A stretch of 64,000 nucleotides of DNA from Doris montereyensis (GCA_037039925.1 JAXRKP010001862.1:1-64000), one strand, 5' to 3'; shown: positions 22,938 through 36,048, counted from the first letter of the stretch. Made by a program: numbers and translations. Notes: generated by a model from the letters alone, not told the origin.

Positions 22938-23452
22938 CTTTTGAGCAAAAAAAACCGTTATGGTAACAACCCATGTGGTTTAAACCTCTTTGTGTAAAGT
23001 AGGTCAGATAATGCATTATATCCGCCAATGCTAATTTGTTCCTCCGTGTACAGCAAAGGTTAAGTAACTGCTCGTTTCAAAGATAGGTTAGCCATCTTGA
23101 ACCTTGTCAAGCTGAGCACGGTAAGATCTTCATCCAGAGACCAAATATCTGTAGGGATGTACCTAAGAACATAAATAAATACAGCAATGAATACACAAAT
23201 TTAAATTGTGCCTACAAGCAATTTTATATCTTGTTTTTCGTCTGAAAACTGAATTTTAAAGCATAAGCTAAATGATGTGATCATGAGGAAAATGAAAAAG
23301 TTGGCATGAGAAAGAGAGTTCTTATGATGAATTCTTTTTTTGCCCAAACTAAAACCTTCTTTATACCCCTTGACCTTGTAAGGGACAGAGAGAACTCCTT
23401 AATCTGATTGAACGATCTCTTGACTTGTGCTCGCCCACATTCTTATTTTATG

Positions 23453-23454
<2 letters not shown>

Positions 23455-23497
<43 letters not shown>
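23455..23497. repeat. (TA)n microsatellite
   Basis: About 20 perfect TA dinucleotides. Confidence 0.95.
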
Positions 23498-23499
<2 letters not shown>

Positions 23500-26400
23500 G
23501 TATATATTATATAATATTTGATATGTATCCAACACCGGTAGTTTTACCATTACTCTTATTTTGGACCTACTACTTACATTTCCTGTCTGATGCAAATAGC
23601 CCAAATGATAGATAGGATACCCCTATCCCCTAATCTACTGCTAAATTTGCCTTACTAATTATTAATCTACACATTATATTCATGTACATAACTGATTTTA
23701 TGTTGAACGTTAATGTTTTGATTACATCATTATATATTCGAACTTAGCCTTCCATCCATGTGCCTATAGATGATCCTGATCTAAATTATTTTACCTTTTC
23801 TGCGAGAGAGACAGAGACAGAGGCTCCTCTTACATCTACACACACACATCTCAATTGAATATTTTCCTGTTGTTTTAAAGTTTCTTAATCTGCGTGTACT
23901 TTGTGATTTTGTTTGTTTTTCTCTTTACTTACAGCAAGTTTTATTTGCGTTTAATCCAGTTTCCTGGTTCCAGTCTCCAGTCATCCAACACTGCTGCATA
24001 TCTTCTCCTCACACCTGACACACATGATATACTGCTTATTTCCCCATAGTGTTTATTTCCGAGGTCTTTATATTCAAATTGTTTTTCTTTGAGTTATTTA
24101 TTTTTCTGCTTTATTTATTTACTTACATTTTCCCCTCTTTATTTTTAAAGATTTCACAACACTTAAAAGTATGCAAACTTATACTTAGCAGGAGATTTAG
24201 TGTTTCACAAAACGTTGTGCGGGTTTTTCTTTTTTCAAATCTATTTCAACTCTTTCCAGACGTATCACTGATGTATGGGTGCAGACATATTGCCGATATA
24301 TCGGTGACGAGAGGTCACCTTAAATTTTGTTTCATTTCTACTGACTTTGCCATTTATATTTCACTTATTTAATCATGACAAATCTTTGAATGAATTTTCA
24401 AACAAATTTCTCCGGTTTACTGTTTACAAAGCATTTGTTTCGTGTTCTACGCACACTTATTCATTTCTACCTTTTGATCAGCTCATCAGGTTAATAATGT
24501 CAGCTTACATTTCGTCCTTTTCTACTTCTTCTATGAAAAATTCCCTAAAGATAAGTATTTGGACTTTTCAAGTCAATGTTAGGAAATTGACAGGATTTTT
24601 AACCACTATCATGAAAATGCTGTCTCAATACATTGTCCCAGCCAATTGCGGTTTTAAGGTTTTCATCTGATTGGGACAACAATGAAAATCTAAAACATTA
24701 AAGACAGATAAAATATTTTATTTTGTATTTTCTTAGCCTGTTGCTTTTCAATTTATCGGCAAAACCTTGTCTTTGTTTTTCTAGTAAAGTCAGCAAATGC
24801 GATAAGCATAAAACCCTTCCATGTATTAATTTAGATGTAATCAGGTATTTCCCATGTTTTTGTTTCAGCTGTTTTTTTGTTGCTGTATGACATTTTTACA
24901 AAAACTTGCTGGATAACTAAGTCATAGCTGTGCTTGAACCCCCCCCCCCCTTTCCATCCCCCAACCCCAAGCAAATTATTTCTATTGAACATTTCGCTGC
25001 CATATGCCCCTGAATATCCCAGGCCAAGTGTGCATGCTTATGCCTGCCGTTTGCCTATAAATTTATGGGCATGGGGCCAGGCTGTGTGCGCATGCTATAT
25101 ATCATCAACGTGCCCGTAGAATTTACGGGCTTATGACATGACGTGTATCGATAGGTTTGTTGAGTGGTCCAAAGGGACATATTTGCATAAAACGCTTGCA
25201 TACATGCTGTTTGAAAAGTATCCCCTTCTGAAGTTAAACTATGAGTTTCTCCCCGGCACTGCTATCTTAGGTCTCCTAGCGAAGGGGTTAACATCCTACT
25301 ATGTTCTTAACCAAAGGTCACTACCATAAGTTTATTTCCTTTTCTCTTTTGGAGCTTTTTAATCTGTAACAAAAGTAATTTTCCCTAGAGCTTTTCACAA
25401 ATTTGTTGTCTGATTTTTCTACATATATTTGTTACTCATCTCATGGCCAATGTTGTGATAAAAATAAACCTGCTTTTGTAATCTCAAAAAAATATGCATA
25501 ATGAATGACTGATTGAATTATTGAAGTAATGTCCCATGCTTCTCAATGCTCATGATCTTCTCACTTAAAATTCATACTAGAGGAAAGATATTGTAACACG
25601 TGTTTTCTTCTCTTTTTCATTCATCTTCTATGTGACATTTACCACTGCAAAAGATCAAAATTCTGACTTGACATGAAAATATGTATAAATAATACAAGGT
25701 ACTTAATTTTTTGTAATACTTTCACTGTTAATATTTAACATTATTTATACAAAGAAGAAAAAATAAGAAGGTTTGCATAGAAGTTGCCTTATGTTTTAAA
25801 AAAAAAGCGTAAAATTCAAAGAACTGTAGTGAGTGCTTGACCAAACAGTTCTGCATAATCTTTCAATTAATCAGGCTGTGATTTTATTTTTACTTAAGCC
25901 TCAGCTCCCTGACTTACTGTTATTCTCATCATTGATAATAAGCTTTAGAGAGTTTGAAATATTTGATTTCGCCAATGGGTATAATTATTTTAAAGTATCT
26001 TCACCACGTAGTTACGTAATAATTAATTTTTTTTAGCACATTGAATGAAGAAAAAATACTCTGAGAAAGTTCTGCAGGAGAATTAAGGTTATGCTTTCAT
26101 TTTCCTTTTTTCTCTCCATTTGACTTTGAACTTGTTACAGACCAGTGTGCTTAATTTAGTTTTGTCTGTTTCATATGGTGGAGAGTGGGTGAGGGTAAAA
26201 GGTCTATGAAGCTTGCAGGCAAGTTATTCAATTTATTCCTTCTCAGATTCTATGATGTCTAGATGTTGGAAATATGTGGTTTAAAAGTTTAATCAAATTG
26301 ACAGCTTTAAAAAGGCTATGAATTTACCAACCTTTCCTTATTAAAACTGATTTTAGTTCATGATGTAAGTTAAACATTTAACCTCATGCATGTCTTCCTT

Positions 26401-27244
26401 GTGTACCAAAGCAAAGTTATTCCAAATGTGTCCTTTTATTTTTACAGATCTGTATTTAATGTGTATGTCAAGGAAGTCGTTAACTGTATTTTTTATGTTT
26501 AAAAAAAATGCAGCCGGTTATAATATATGTTATCTCTGTATTCACATATTCTTTTTTTTACCTAGAAAATGAGGAGTAGATATAATATAACGGCTGCACT
26601 TTTGTATTCAATAGACATTTACGGTACCTATTATTTCAAAAGTTTCTATTTAGTAAAAGTCTAGTTTGACTGTATGAGCAATTGATAATTGACCTTCGTT
26701 TCAAGTATACAAAGCTTTATTCAATAATTGTTTGGTTGATCCGTAGAGGAATGAATTGCTTGCCCCCTCCCCTCCCTCTTCCTACCCCCTCCCCATTATC
26801 TGGATTTTATGATAACATCAAATCAATAGCGTGCATCATCATGCATATTTTTTTTTTTTTTGTGACCTTATTAAATGTACTTGTCATACAACCAATGAAC
26901 ATGTTATAAGATGAGATTTTTTCTTCATATATCCATCATGCAATTTTAAGCCTCGAAAGACAGCAGTTGATTATTTCATATGCCATCGAAATGGCATTAT
27001 TAATTTGATCTTCCTCTTTAATTCCAGAGCTTCAAGCGTGACTTGCTATGTAGATAGGCAAGTGTATCAGTTTTACAAATGCTCCCAATAAAGTACTTAT
27101 AATTATATTTATATTAAAATATATTTCAATATAGCCATGCTTTATCATTATTATTGTATTGGTTTGCAATCTTCCAGTTTGTGGCTGTTTTGTCTAATGT
27201 CTGTCATTGCAATGAAGTTTAGTATTTTAAATATTTGGTGTTAC

Positions 27245-27395
27245 TTCTGAATCATGGGCAGTTGACAGATGCTGCTGATAGGTCTTACTTCTTTCTTTTC
27301 ACTTTTTGATATCTAATTGATCTTGCTGTTTCCTCTTAATTCACCTGAGATCACCACAGATGGTAGATAGGTAAATTTCAACGAATATACCTCTC
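27245..27395 (+). repeat. dispersed repeat family D, copy 3
   Basis: CTGCTGATAGGTCTTACTTC, CTTGCTGTTTCCTCTTAATT, CACCTGAGATCACCACAGAT and GGTAAATTTCAACGAA are in the family order. Confidence 0.65.
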
Positions 27396-28622
27396 AAGAT
27401 TATGCACTGATTTAGATCTCATTCAAAACATTGTAATGATAATGAAAATAATAATAATCATAATCACCATAATAATTATGATAATATAATATGTTCATAA
27501 TATTAATAGTAATGATAATATTCAGAACAAACTGAATCCCCGCTCAATAAGCAGGTTGTTATTAATGCACGACGATGTAATTGTTAGCATAAAAAAGCTG
27601 ACATCCCACTCAATGAACAGGTTGTCATTCTAATCCGAGCCCCACCTCAAAAAAAATATTTAGAAGGTCAGAGGTAGCTCTGGATCTATCTCTAGATCTA
27701 AATGTAGAGTTAGATCTAAGAGGGTGATTTTCATAGTCAGGCAGGCAAACTCTTGAATGTGCGCTAAGAGATCTAGATATTGAACTGCTGAAAAAAGAAA
27801 AGGAAAAAAAGCTGTATCTAGCTTAAAATTTGAGCGTTATCTGTTCAGCGGCTGAGTGGGGACAATGGGTATGGCGGCCGATTATTCGCGGATTTTGTGG
27901 GTTAACGAAAAATGTGGGGTTCAGCGGCAATCTCAATGGAATTGTATTTAAAGAAAAAAATGTTTTTCAAATTAAAAATAAGCCTAAAACATGCACAGGT
28001 AATACATAAAAGTGATGTTAAAATGTGAGCATTATCTGATCAGCGCTTTGAGGCCCTATTCTGACTAGTATCGTAAAGTCCAAATTTTATTTATTTAAAA
28101 AAAAAGAAGAATACAATAATAATATTATAGATCTATAATAATAATGATAATAATAATATATAATAATATTGTTAATTAATAATAATGATAATAATATAAG
28201 AATAATGATACAACAACTCGTGTGGTACCAACCTCGATTATTAGTTTTCAATTCTGAGGTTACGCAGGAAGGCAAGAAAGGAACTATTCCAACTTTTTAA
28301 TTACCCGATGTAACCTGTACAAAATCAGGGGCTAGCTGAAAGAAAATGATACTCACAAAGACGGGGGAAACACTGAAGTTTACATTAATTCAACGTCACT
28401 TTTGGCAGAACATTTCTCTAAAGAAAGACGATCTGGGGATGATTTATAGTTTACATGCAAAATATGATTGCTCTCAGTAGCATATCAACAGGCTTTGGTG
28501 AACAAAGATCGACCGGCTCATAATTATATATACATGTAGATTAATAACATGTATGTTAATGCTATACATGTAATAATAATAATAATACAGATAATGATGC
28601 CATCCGTGTTGATATGATAATA

Positions 28623-28654
<32 letters not shown>

Positions 28655-29515
28655 ACTCTTTATCTCTCCCTCTGTTGTTGAAATGCGATGTCATAATTAC
28701 ACACTCTCAAGAGGTTTCAGACCTGTAAACCTGTCTCTATGTTCAGTAATCGTACAAACTGTCTAGCCGGACATCTTGCGGCGGACAGTGTCCGATTGAC
28801 AGTATACTCCATAATGAATGGTACTTTCTGACCCCAATTCTATATTGCGGATATTTCCATGGCAACCGGAAGCCCTGCCAAGTTAATGTCAGTAATATTT
28901 CCTCATCGTTCAATCACCATAATTACACATAGGGCCTACTTTTTTTTTTGTAGGCAAGGCGAATATCCACAATCAAAGGGTAAACGTTCCCACTCATCTT
29001 GTTGAAATCTTAGATCGAGAGTCTGGAGTGGATTTAGCTTTAGGCCCTGTATTTAGACATCTAGATAAAGATCTGTAGATATCTTCTTTAGACCTAGAAA
29101 TCTAAATCCTAGCCTACAAAATATAAGGTCCCAGAGAGATCTCATTAAGTCATGATACTTTTAAGTGCCATAGAGATCTTGTTTAGACCTAGAGTGTATC
29201 TAAATACAGATAAAGATCTAGTTCTAGATGTAGGTAGAGCTAAACGATTGTAATACCTAGATCTAGATGTAGGTATAGATATAATCTAGAGCTAGATTTG
29301 ATTCTATGCTTAGGTTCTGAAGAAATTTTGCTCAGACCTACCCAACAGTGCAGACAAATGAAAAAAATATGTCTACAAAACATTATTGTGGTTATGTCAA
29401 ATGGAGAGGTCTATAAAGCTAACAATTTGAAATATTTCCTTGGAAATAATTTGGAATGGGTCTAGATCTAAATGGAGTATTTTACTTTTTACACAACACA
29501 CGGTTAGAAATTCAA
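27396..29515. other. non-coding spacer with simple repeats
   Basis: Contains (AAT)n-type stretches at 27440-27490 and 28120-28210, and (TC)n at 28627-28653. It also has dense TAGATCTA/CTAGATCT words at 27660-27780 and 29010-29300. No gene was recognised. Confidence 0.6.
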
Positions 29516-29516
29516 A

Positions 29517-29658
29517 TATCCCCCCTCCCCTTGTGTCTGTCTCTGCCTCTGTCGGCATGTCCTTGCCTCTCTGTGCGTGTCTCTCTTTCTGTCTGTTTGT
29601 CTCTCTTTTTCTGTTTCTCTATCTGTCTCTCTGTTCCCCCTCTCTCCATCTCTGTCTC

Positions 29659-29750
<92 letters not shown>
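29517..29750. repeat. CT-rich tract with (TCTG)n and (TC)n
   Basis: A pyrimidine-rich stretch ends in (TCTG)n at about 29659-29687 and (TC)n at 29688-29748. The Ser/Leu-rich and Arg/Glu-rich open frames across it are artefacts of the repeat. Confidence 0.95.
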
Positions 29751-29751
<1 letters not shown>

Positions 29752-29805
29752 ATTATCATTAATATTTGAGCATAAATTCCCTGTAATTCCTCCGCTGGCA
29801 AGTGA

Positions 29806-30282
29806 CACTTGCAGTCAAAGGGACACAACTACAACATTTCCAACTGAAGGGACGCTACAGCAAAATAACGGTCAAGGGACGCAACAACAAATAATCTTAG
29901 TCAAAGCTCTATGAAATTTACAGTCAAAGGGACGCAACTACAAAAATGCTTATCTTAAAAACACTGACCATTTTCACGGTCAAAGGGACGCAACTACAAA
30001 AATATCATAAGGTTTAATCGATATCATTTACGGTCAAAGGGACGCAACAACAATTAATCCTTACAACTTTAGACATATTGGATTTACAGTCAAATTTGAC
30101 GCAACTTAAAAAGCTCATCTTTAAAGATTGACGATTTTACATCCAAATGGACGCAACTATAAAATATCCTTACTTAAAGATCGATATCATTTTCAGTAAA
30201 AGGGACGCAACAACAAAGAATCAAAGATTGAAGTTTACGATCAAAGGGACTTAACTACAAAAACTTCTCGGCTGGGATAGAT
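29806..30282 (+). repeat. diverged 55-bp repeat array, left part
   Basis: A conserved core, GTCAAAGGGACGCAACTACA, recurs with starts of the GGGACGC word near 29820, 29849, 29876, 29929, 29985, 30039, 30096, 30148, 30202 and 30246. Spacing settles at 52-57 bases and the sequence between cores is poorly conserved. The array continues at 33111 beyond an inserted LINE. Confidence 0.8.
30268..30282. repeat. target-site duplication, left copy
   Basis: TCGGCTGGGATAGAT is identical to 33111-33125. The pair brackets the LINE at 30283-33110. Confidence 0.88.
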
Positions 30283-33110
30283 TTTTTTAATTTATTTTTT
30301 ATATTTTTGTATTGTTGAGTTTTCCAGAAGTTTTATAATAGCAAATATCATTAAATAAAACGTAGAAAATGAATAGTTATATAACTTACAGATGTAATCA
30401 AGACGATAAAACAGAAGAAGAAACGGAATACAACATAAGTTTTTAACCCCCCCCCACTTAAAAAACCCCAACCCAACTAAAACACAATCGGGAACAAAAA
30501 TAACGTGAAATAAATCACAACAAAATTATGTTTAAATTTATAGCATAACAAATACACAGAAAAGTATTACAAAATAGAAGTAAAATAAAAGAAAATAGGA
30601 AGAAAGACTAAGAGACAACAACAACAAAAAAGATAGTGGGGCATACCGTTGTTGTCTTTGTATAAACCAAGCGTTTCAAGCATCGAAACAGAAACATATA
30701 AGGTTCCCATTTGGATACAAAAGTTTTATTTTGTTTAAAACTGATATATTTTTTATACAGTATCTAGAATATAACCATCATTTGAAGTGTATAATTTTAG
30801 GCAGTTTATTTTTAAACTTTGTTTCTATATATGAAGAATTTTGCCAATATAATTATAAAACGATAAATCTAGCTGTTATATATTTCATTACCTGGTTTTG
30901 AGCAGGACAAATTCTAGAGAAAGTTTTAAAATAGACATGTGGGGACAATTTTCATTAATATGTCTTCAATTTCGTTCCAAAGTTGTTTTGCATGAATGCA
31001 ATCCCATAGTAGGTGTTGTATTGATTCAACGTGTTAACTTGATCTTCTATATATCTTGAAACGCTCTTATTGGTACTTAAAATGTTGTGCAATATTTTCG
31101 TTTGGAACCACCAGAGTTTAGTATCGGATTTGATTTGTTTAAGCTGTGCAAAAACTGATGAAGTATCTATATTTAAGTTTAATTTTGTTCCCAAGTCTTC
31201 AATCCTTTCGGTTTTATGATTTGACCTGTCATTGAATTATAGATCTGTGATGCACCTTTACTAAGAATCAAATGAATAGCAAAATTAAAATATTTTTTTC
31301 TTTTAAAGGGGAGTCATCTAAGTTTAGAGATTTTGAGTATGTTCTGATTGAATTAACAATGACATTATAAGTAAAGAAATCAATCTTTACTATCGGATAT
31401 TTCTGATGAAAGACTTGATAAGAATATAAATCGGATCTGTCATGTAGTTGACCAATAAAATAAATTCTGAGTATTTCTTTAATTTCTATATATTTTGAGT
31501 TGATCATATTTTTCTATTGTAGAGAAAATTACCTGAATAAAAACCATCAATATTTTTCGGAGCGTACTTATATGAAAATATCTTGTAATGTCGTAATATT
31601 TCAGCCAGAAATACATTTTCTATGTGGTTTATAATTAGTGTCGCATATTTCGGGCCTAGTATAAATAACAAGTCTATTTGTTTGACTTTCTTATATATGA
31701 GTTGTTTCCATTTACTATTACTTAAATAAGCGCCTTATCCATATGCTTTTTAATGCTTGAATGAAACTGTTAGCATCAACCATGGCTAAACCACCTTGTT
31801 ATATCTTATTTCTTGCGATGTTCCTTTTTATTTTATCTCTCTTATTGTCCCATAAAAAAGTATTGAACATGTCTTGGAGTTCTTTTATCAACTTAGGATC
31901 TGGATCAGGAAGACCTTGTAAAATATGTATAATCTTGGACAAAGGATTGATTTAATTACCACAATTTTTCCATATGGAGAAGGGTATCTTTTCCTCCAAT
32001 GAATTATACTTTGTTTTATTTTATCTACTATGTTTCAAGATGTTGATCGTTGAGATAGTTTTTAACTCGGTTGAGAATTCTATACCTAAAATTGTGAGTT
32101 TTGAGGGGAGGGGGGGTGGTCAAGATAAACTTACTTGCCTTGCTAAACCTAAACCTTGGTTCAGGAGGTCTAGTACATCCGAACCATATCAAATTTGATT
32201 TATCAGAGTTGATTTTTAAGCCTGAATATCGAGAAAATGCATACACGATATTCATGCAGTGGTCAAATGACTCTTTACTTCCATCAAGAAAAAGACTAGA
32301 GTCATCAGCATATTGACTTATCTTTATACTTAAGCCAAACAGTTCATGCCCTTTAACGTTTGTATTGTCTCTGATTATAAAAAAAATTAATAGATAAAGA
32401 TTCAATGGATCACTTTGTCGGCAACCATGTTGTACTGGAAACCAGCTTGATATTAAACCACTGACTTTAACTCTAGATTTAATATTGCAGTAAAAAAAGT
32501 TTCACCCATGAAATAATGTGATCCTTAAAACTATAATGTTTTAATGACTTTTCAAAAAAGGACCATGAGATTGTATCAAAAGCCTTTTCAAAATCTATCA
32601 ATAAGAATAAACCAGATTTGCTAAGTACTTTTGAACAATGAAGAACATCCTACATTAACTTTATACTGTCTCCCATGAAACGACCGGCATGAATCCGGTT
32701 TGGTCTGGATTTATTATTCTAGATAACACGCGCTTTAACCAGTTGGCTATACAACCAGAGACAATTTTCAATGACACATTAAGAATCGTTATCTTACGCC
32801 AGTTTTTAAATATAGTTTTGATTTGTTTGGTTTTGGTGTGCGTGTTATAATCCCTCCCTCTGTGCAATTGATATCATTCCGGATTTGAACCCGTAATTCA
32901 GTGCCTTTACTAGAAATACACCTATATCTTTCCCTCAAAAATTGAGAAAAATTCTACCGTGAACCCACTAGAGCCCGGACTTTTACGATTTTTCATTGCA
33001 CTTAAGACAATAGTGGTTTCATGATATTGTATTTCTCCCCTCAAGCATATAAGCATCTTCATCATATGATTTTGGTGCATTATCACTGAGTCTCTGGTAT
33101 AGATCAACTA
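30283..33110 (-). mobile_element. L1/Tx1-like non-LTR retrotransposon, 5'-truncated
   Basis: The minus strand starts at 33110 inside the RT region. It reads VLSAMKNRKSPGSSGFTVEF, then WRKITILNVSLKIVSGCIAN and IINPDQTGFMP, then ISQYADDSSLFLDGS with the catalytic YADD. At the 3' side it reads KLWWFQTKILHNILSTNKSV and, one frame over, QHLLWDCIHAKQLWNEIED, the Cys/His-containing zf-RVT-type end of L1/Tx1 enzymes. The element ends in a T-rich tract on the plus strand (30283-30310), i.e. an A-rich 3' tail. The flanking 15-bp direct repeat shows it arrived as one insertion. Multiple frameshifts make it inactive. Confidence 0.9.
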
Positions 33111-33560
33111 TCGGCTGGGATAGATCGTTGACATTTACGATCGAAAAAAAAATCCTTACAATCACAAATCAACGACATATTATCTATGATATATCGTCAA
33201 GGTGTCATCATAAAGGCATGTTTTATTTTCTCTCATGATTTTAAGAAAATTTACAAGAAAGGAATTAAGCCAATTTGTCTTACTATGGAATAAACGCCTA
33301 TTACTAGTATTACCTCGTAGATCTGTCTGTAGAGGCCGAGATATAGTAATATGACAACTACTAACTTTAGGCCAGTTTTGATGTTTTGAATCATTTCCTT
33401 ACGCTTTCATGAATTTTTGTCATAGTTCATTCTTATCAAGATAGAATGATGTACCATTGCATTAGGAATGTCATAGTGGATCATGTTAGCAATCTGATTT
33501 AGGTCATTGTGACAATAATATGAACGAAGGGACGCAACTGCAGAAATTCCCCACGATGGG
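33111..33560 (+). repeat. 55-bp repeat array, right part
   Basis: It continues the array of 29806-30282. The first 15 bases duplicate 30268-30282, and further diverged cores appear near 33140 and 33530 (GAAGGGACGCAACTGCA). Copies here are much more decayed than on the left. Confidence 0.6.
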
Positions 33561-33754
33561 AGATCGAAAACAATATTACTTGAATTACTGTCAAATTAAC
33601 CCAAATACATGTACATACAAATAAATCATTTCACTTGCCGAATGACCAACAACATTATGTAATTGCTTGATTATTTTCTGAATTACGTTGTATATCATAT
33701 AAAGCTAGATCTAGAAAATAGAAGTTTTGAGTACATGAAAGTTTGGTGGGGAGG

Positions 33755-33782
33755 AGGGGGGGGGGGGGGGGGACGGGGGGGG
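33755..33782. repeat. poly-G tract
   Basis: A G-run interrupted by few other bases, a potential quadruplex former and a likely site of length error. The Gly-rich open frames over it are artefacts. Confidence 0.85.
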
Positions 33783-33784
33783 CT

Positions 33785-34275
33785 AATATTATATTCATTA
33801 CATTATACATATCTTTTATTAAACCTGGATTGGAATATTGTAATAAGTTCTATTTGGAGCCTTTTATTACAAGACAATCAGTGGTTATAGAAAATGTTCA
33901 AAGACGTGCCATTAATTTATTGTTATCGTACTCATGTTAGAACACAAACACAATTTCTTACGATGATCGATTGCTCTTTTTGAAACTTCCATTCTTGAAA
34001 TACCTAAGGAAACCAGGGAGGTATAATTCAATTATCTGAAGTAGTTCCGTCATTGATGCCCTTCGATAATTCTCATGTTACCTCTACTCGGAGTGATAAA
34101 CGTAACATTTATACCAAAGGGCTGTCCAACATTAATTAGGCAGAATTTCTTTGTTTTACGACTTGGAACAATATTAAATTTGAAAAAAAAAATCTACGTT
34201 TATGAATAGTTTTCAGATTGCCATTGATAAAGAACTCCATACTTTTAAATACATTTTTGATGAATAATTTGAATT
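33785..34275 (+). mobile_element. CR1/Jockey-like LINE, 3' end of RT ORF
   Basis: The reading TLYISFIKPGLEYCNKFYL followed by VVIENVQRRAINLLLSYS fits the LY.S.VRP.LEY.N..W...I..IE.VQRRATK block. After frame breaks it continues with LLFLKLPFLKYLRKPGRYN (family: L.L..L..RR.RGD) and FQIAIDKELHTFKYIFD (family: F...LD). It is a decayed fragment. Confidence 0.75.
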
Positions 34276-34429
34276 TTGCAATATTTCATGATTTATCCTT
34301 ATTATTCTATGATTTGTCAACATGTATTTCAGGGCATTCCAAGATCATAATTTGACCTAGTCTTATCTCAAAGAAATAAATAACTAAGAAATAAATAGCT
34401 ACACAGTCGGATAAATAGGAAGAGATTAC

Positions 34430-35195
34430 ATGGACATCCAAATGCCCCCCCCCCTAGGTGAACATCCAAATGTCTACTAGTCCCCCGTAGGTCTGTGCCA
34501 CTAGGACATCCAAATGTCTACGTAGTCTTTGACACTAGGTGAACATCCAAATGTCTAGTAGTCTTTGTCACTGCCACTAGGTGAACATCCAAATGTCTCT
34601 AGTCTGTGCCACGACATCCAAATGTACGTAGTCTGTGCCACTAGGTGAACATCCAAATGTCTACGTAGTCTGTGCCACTAGGTGAACATCCAAATGTCTA
34701 CGTAGTCTGTGCCACTAGGTGAACATCCAAATGTCTACATTTCTATGTAGGTGGACATCCAAATGTCTGCCACTAGGTGAACATCCAAATGTCTACGTAG
34801 TCTGTGCCACTAGGTGAACATCCAAATGTCTACGTAGTCTGTCTAGGTGAACATCCAAATTTCACTTAGTCTGTGCCACTAGGTGAACATCCAAATGTCT
34901 ACATAGTCTGTGCCAAAATGTCTAGGTGGACACTAGGTGAACATCCAAATGTCTACTTAGTCTGTGCCACTAGGTGAACATCCAAATGTCTACGTAGTCT
35001 GTGCCACTAGGTGAACATCCAAATGTCTACGTAGTTTGTGCCACAAAGTGGACATCCAAATGTTTATGTAGTCTGTGCCACTAAGTGGACGTCCAAATTG
35101 TTTGTTTTTACCCTACTTTGTGCGAGCTAAGTAGATATCCCAAATCCAAGTGTCTACGCAGTCTGTGCAAAGAGTTAGAGGATATCCAAAATATC
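34430..35195. repeat. 37-bp minisatellite
   Basis: The unit contains CCACTAGGTGAACATCCAAA and TGTCTACGTAGTCTGTG. About 20 copies, several truncated or joined out of register. The outer right copies (35040-35190) are the most diverged. A related remnant lies at 36138-36195. Confidence 0.9.
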
Positions 35196-35739
35196 AATTC
35201 ATGATCGCGTCACCCAAAAGTAGGGGATGGGGTGGGGCGAGGGTTGATTACTACGCATATTTCTCTGCGGGCGTCTGGTCACCCAGTCACAAGGCAGATC
35301 TTTAGTTGTTGTTGTATACCACATATCATGCCTAATCGATCCAGTTACAGCTCATTTTTCGTCTTTTTCCTTACTAATTACTATGTATTTAGGCGATAGT
35401 TGGAATATGCTGGGTAAATGTTTGCTATTAAAATCATTTAATTATTCGATGACAGCTAGTCCTACATGTAGTAAGTATGAGAAATACGAAGATATAGTTG
35501 TATGAGCTTTTTAAAAAAATTGTATCAATGTCGATGTAAAGTGTAATATTATTATGTAGATCTACCAGAACCGAAGACAAGTTAAAGTCTGACAATACAA
35601 TGGGGACCCCCTACATGATAAAGGCTACTATTATAGTGAACTGTAATACAATACAGTAGATAAGTAGGGAGGTCTGACATTTCAGTGACAACACAGACAT
35701 GACACATCCATCTGGGTTTCATTAGCCCATTACTATGCA

Positions 35740-36048
35740 GCGCGAGATAGCAGATGGCATTAAAAACTAAGATAGAAAATAAATCAACTGAGATGGTTTG
35801 GGCATGTAAATAGAATGAATGACAATAGAATAGCTAAATCAGTATGCAGGGCTAAAACCCAAGGCAACAGACCAAAAGGCAGACCTCGGAAAAGCGGGAA
35901 GAAAATTTAAAGAGGCATTAAAGCAAAAGAAATTGAACTTTCACGGAAAGAAACAGAAAATGCCAGGACAGGGCAACCTGGAGAAAGATCATTTCGGGCA
36001 TCTAAACCCATACATCGGAAGGTAAAATGGAAACTGATAAAGGATTTA
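35740..36048 (+). mobile_element. 3' tail of the RTE-like LINE, third copy
   Basis: It matches the copies at 1655 (minus) and 11160 (plus): CAACTGAGATGGTTTGGGCA, then GATCATTTCGGGCATCTAAA, and an end at AAACTGATAAAGG. It is strongly 5'-truncated and frame-broken. Confidence 0.8.

Larger units (their letters stand above)
21261..27244. other. intergenic or 3' non-coding, mostly featureless
   Basis: AT-rich with no recognisable gene. It holds a (TA)n at 23455-23497, a candidate poly(A) signal at 22932, a C-run at 24940-24952 and a short diverged duplication with small hairpins at 25025-25135. Open frames here are short and resemble nothing I know. Confidence 0.4.

Noticed and set aside
28850..28880. 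X-box (RFX) half site TTTCCATGGCAAC as a ciliary-gene promoter element
   Set aside because: Only one half matches well, no gene start is seen nearby, and such a motif is expected by chance in 64 kb.
29440..29914. Ser/Leu-rich or Arg/Glu-rich proteins (RS-like)
   Set aside because: Translations of CT-rich simple repeats on either strand.
29806..30282. CRISPR array (regular cores with variable spacers)
   Set aside because: The host sequence is eukaryotic, cores are imperfect, spacers vary in length and share residual similarity, and no cas genes are present. A diverged tandem repeat explains it.
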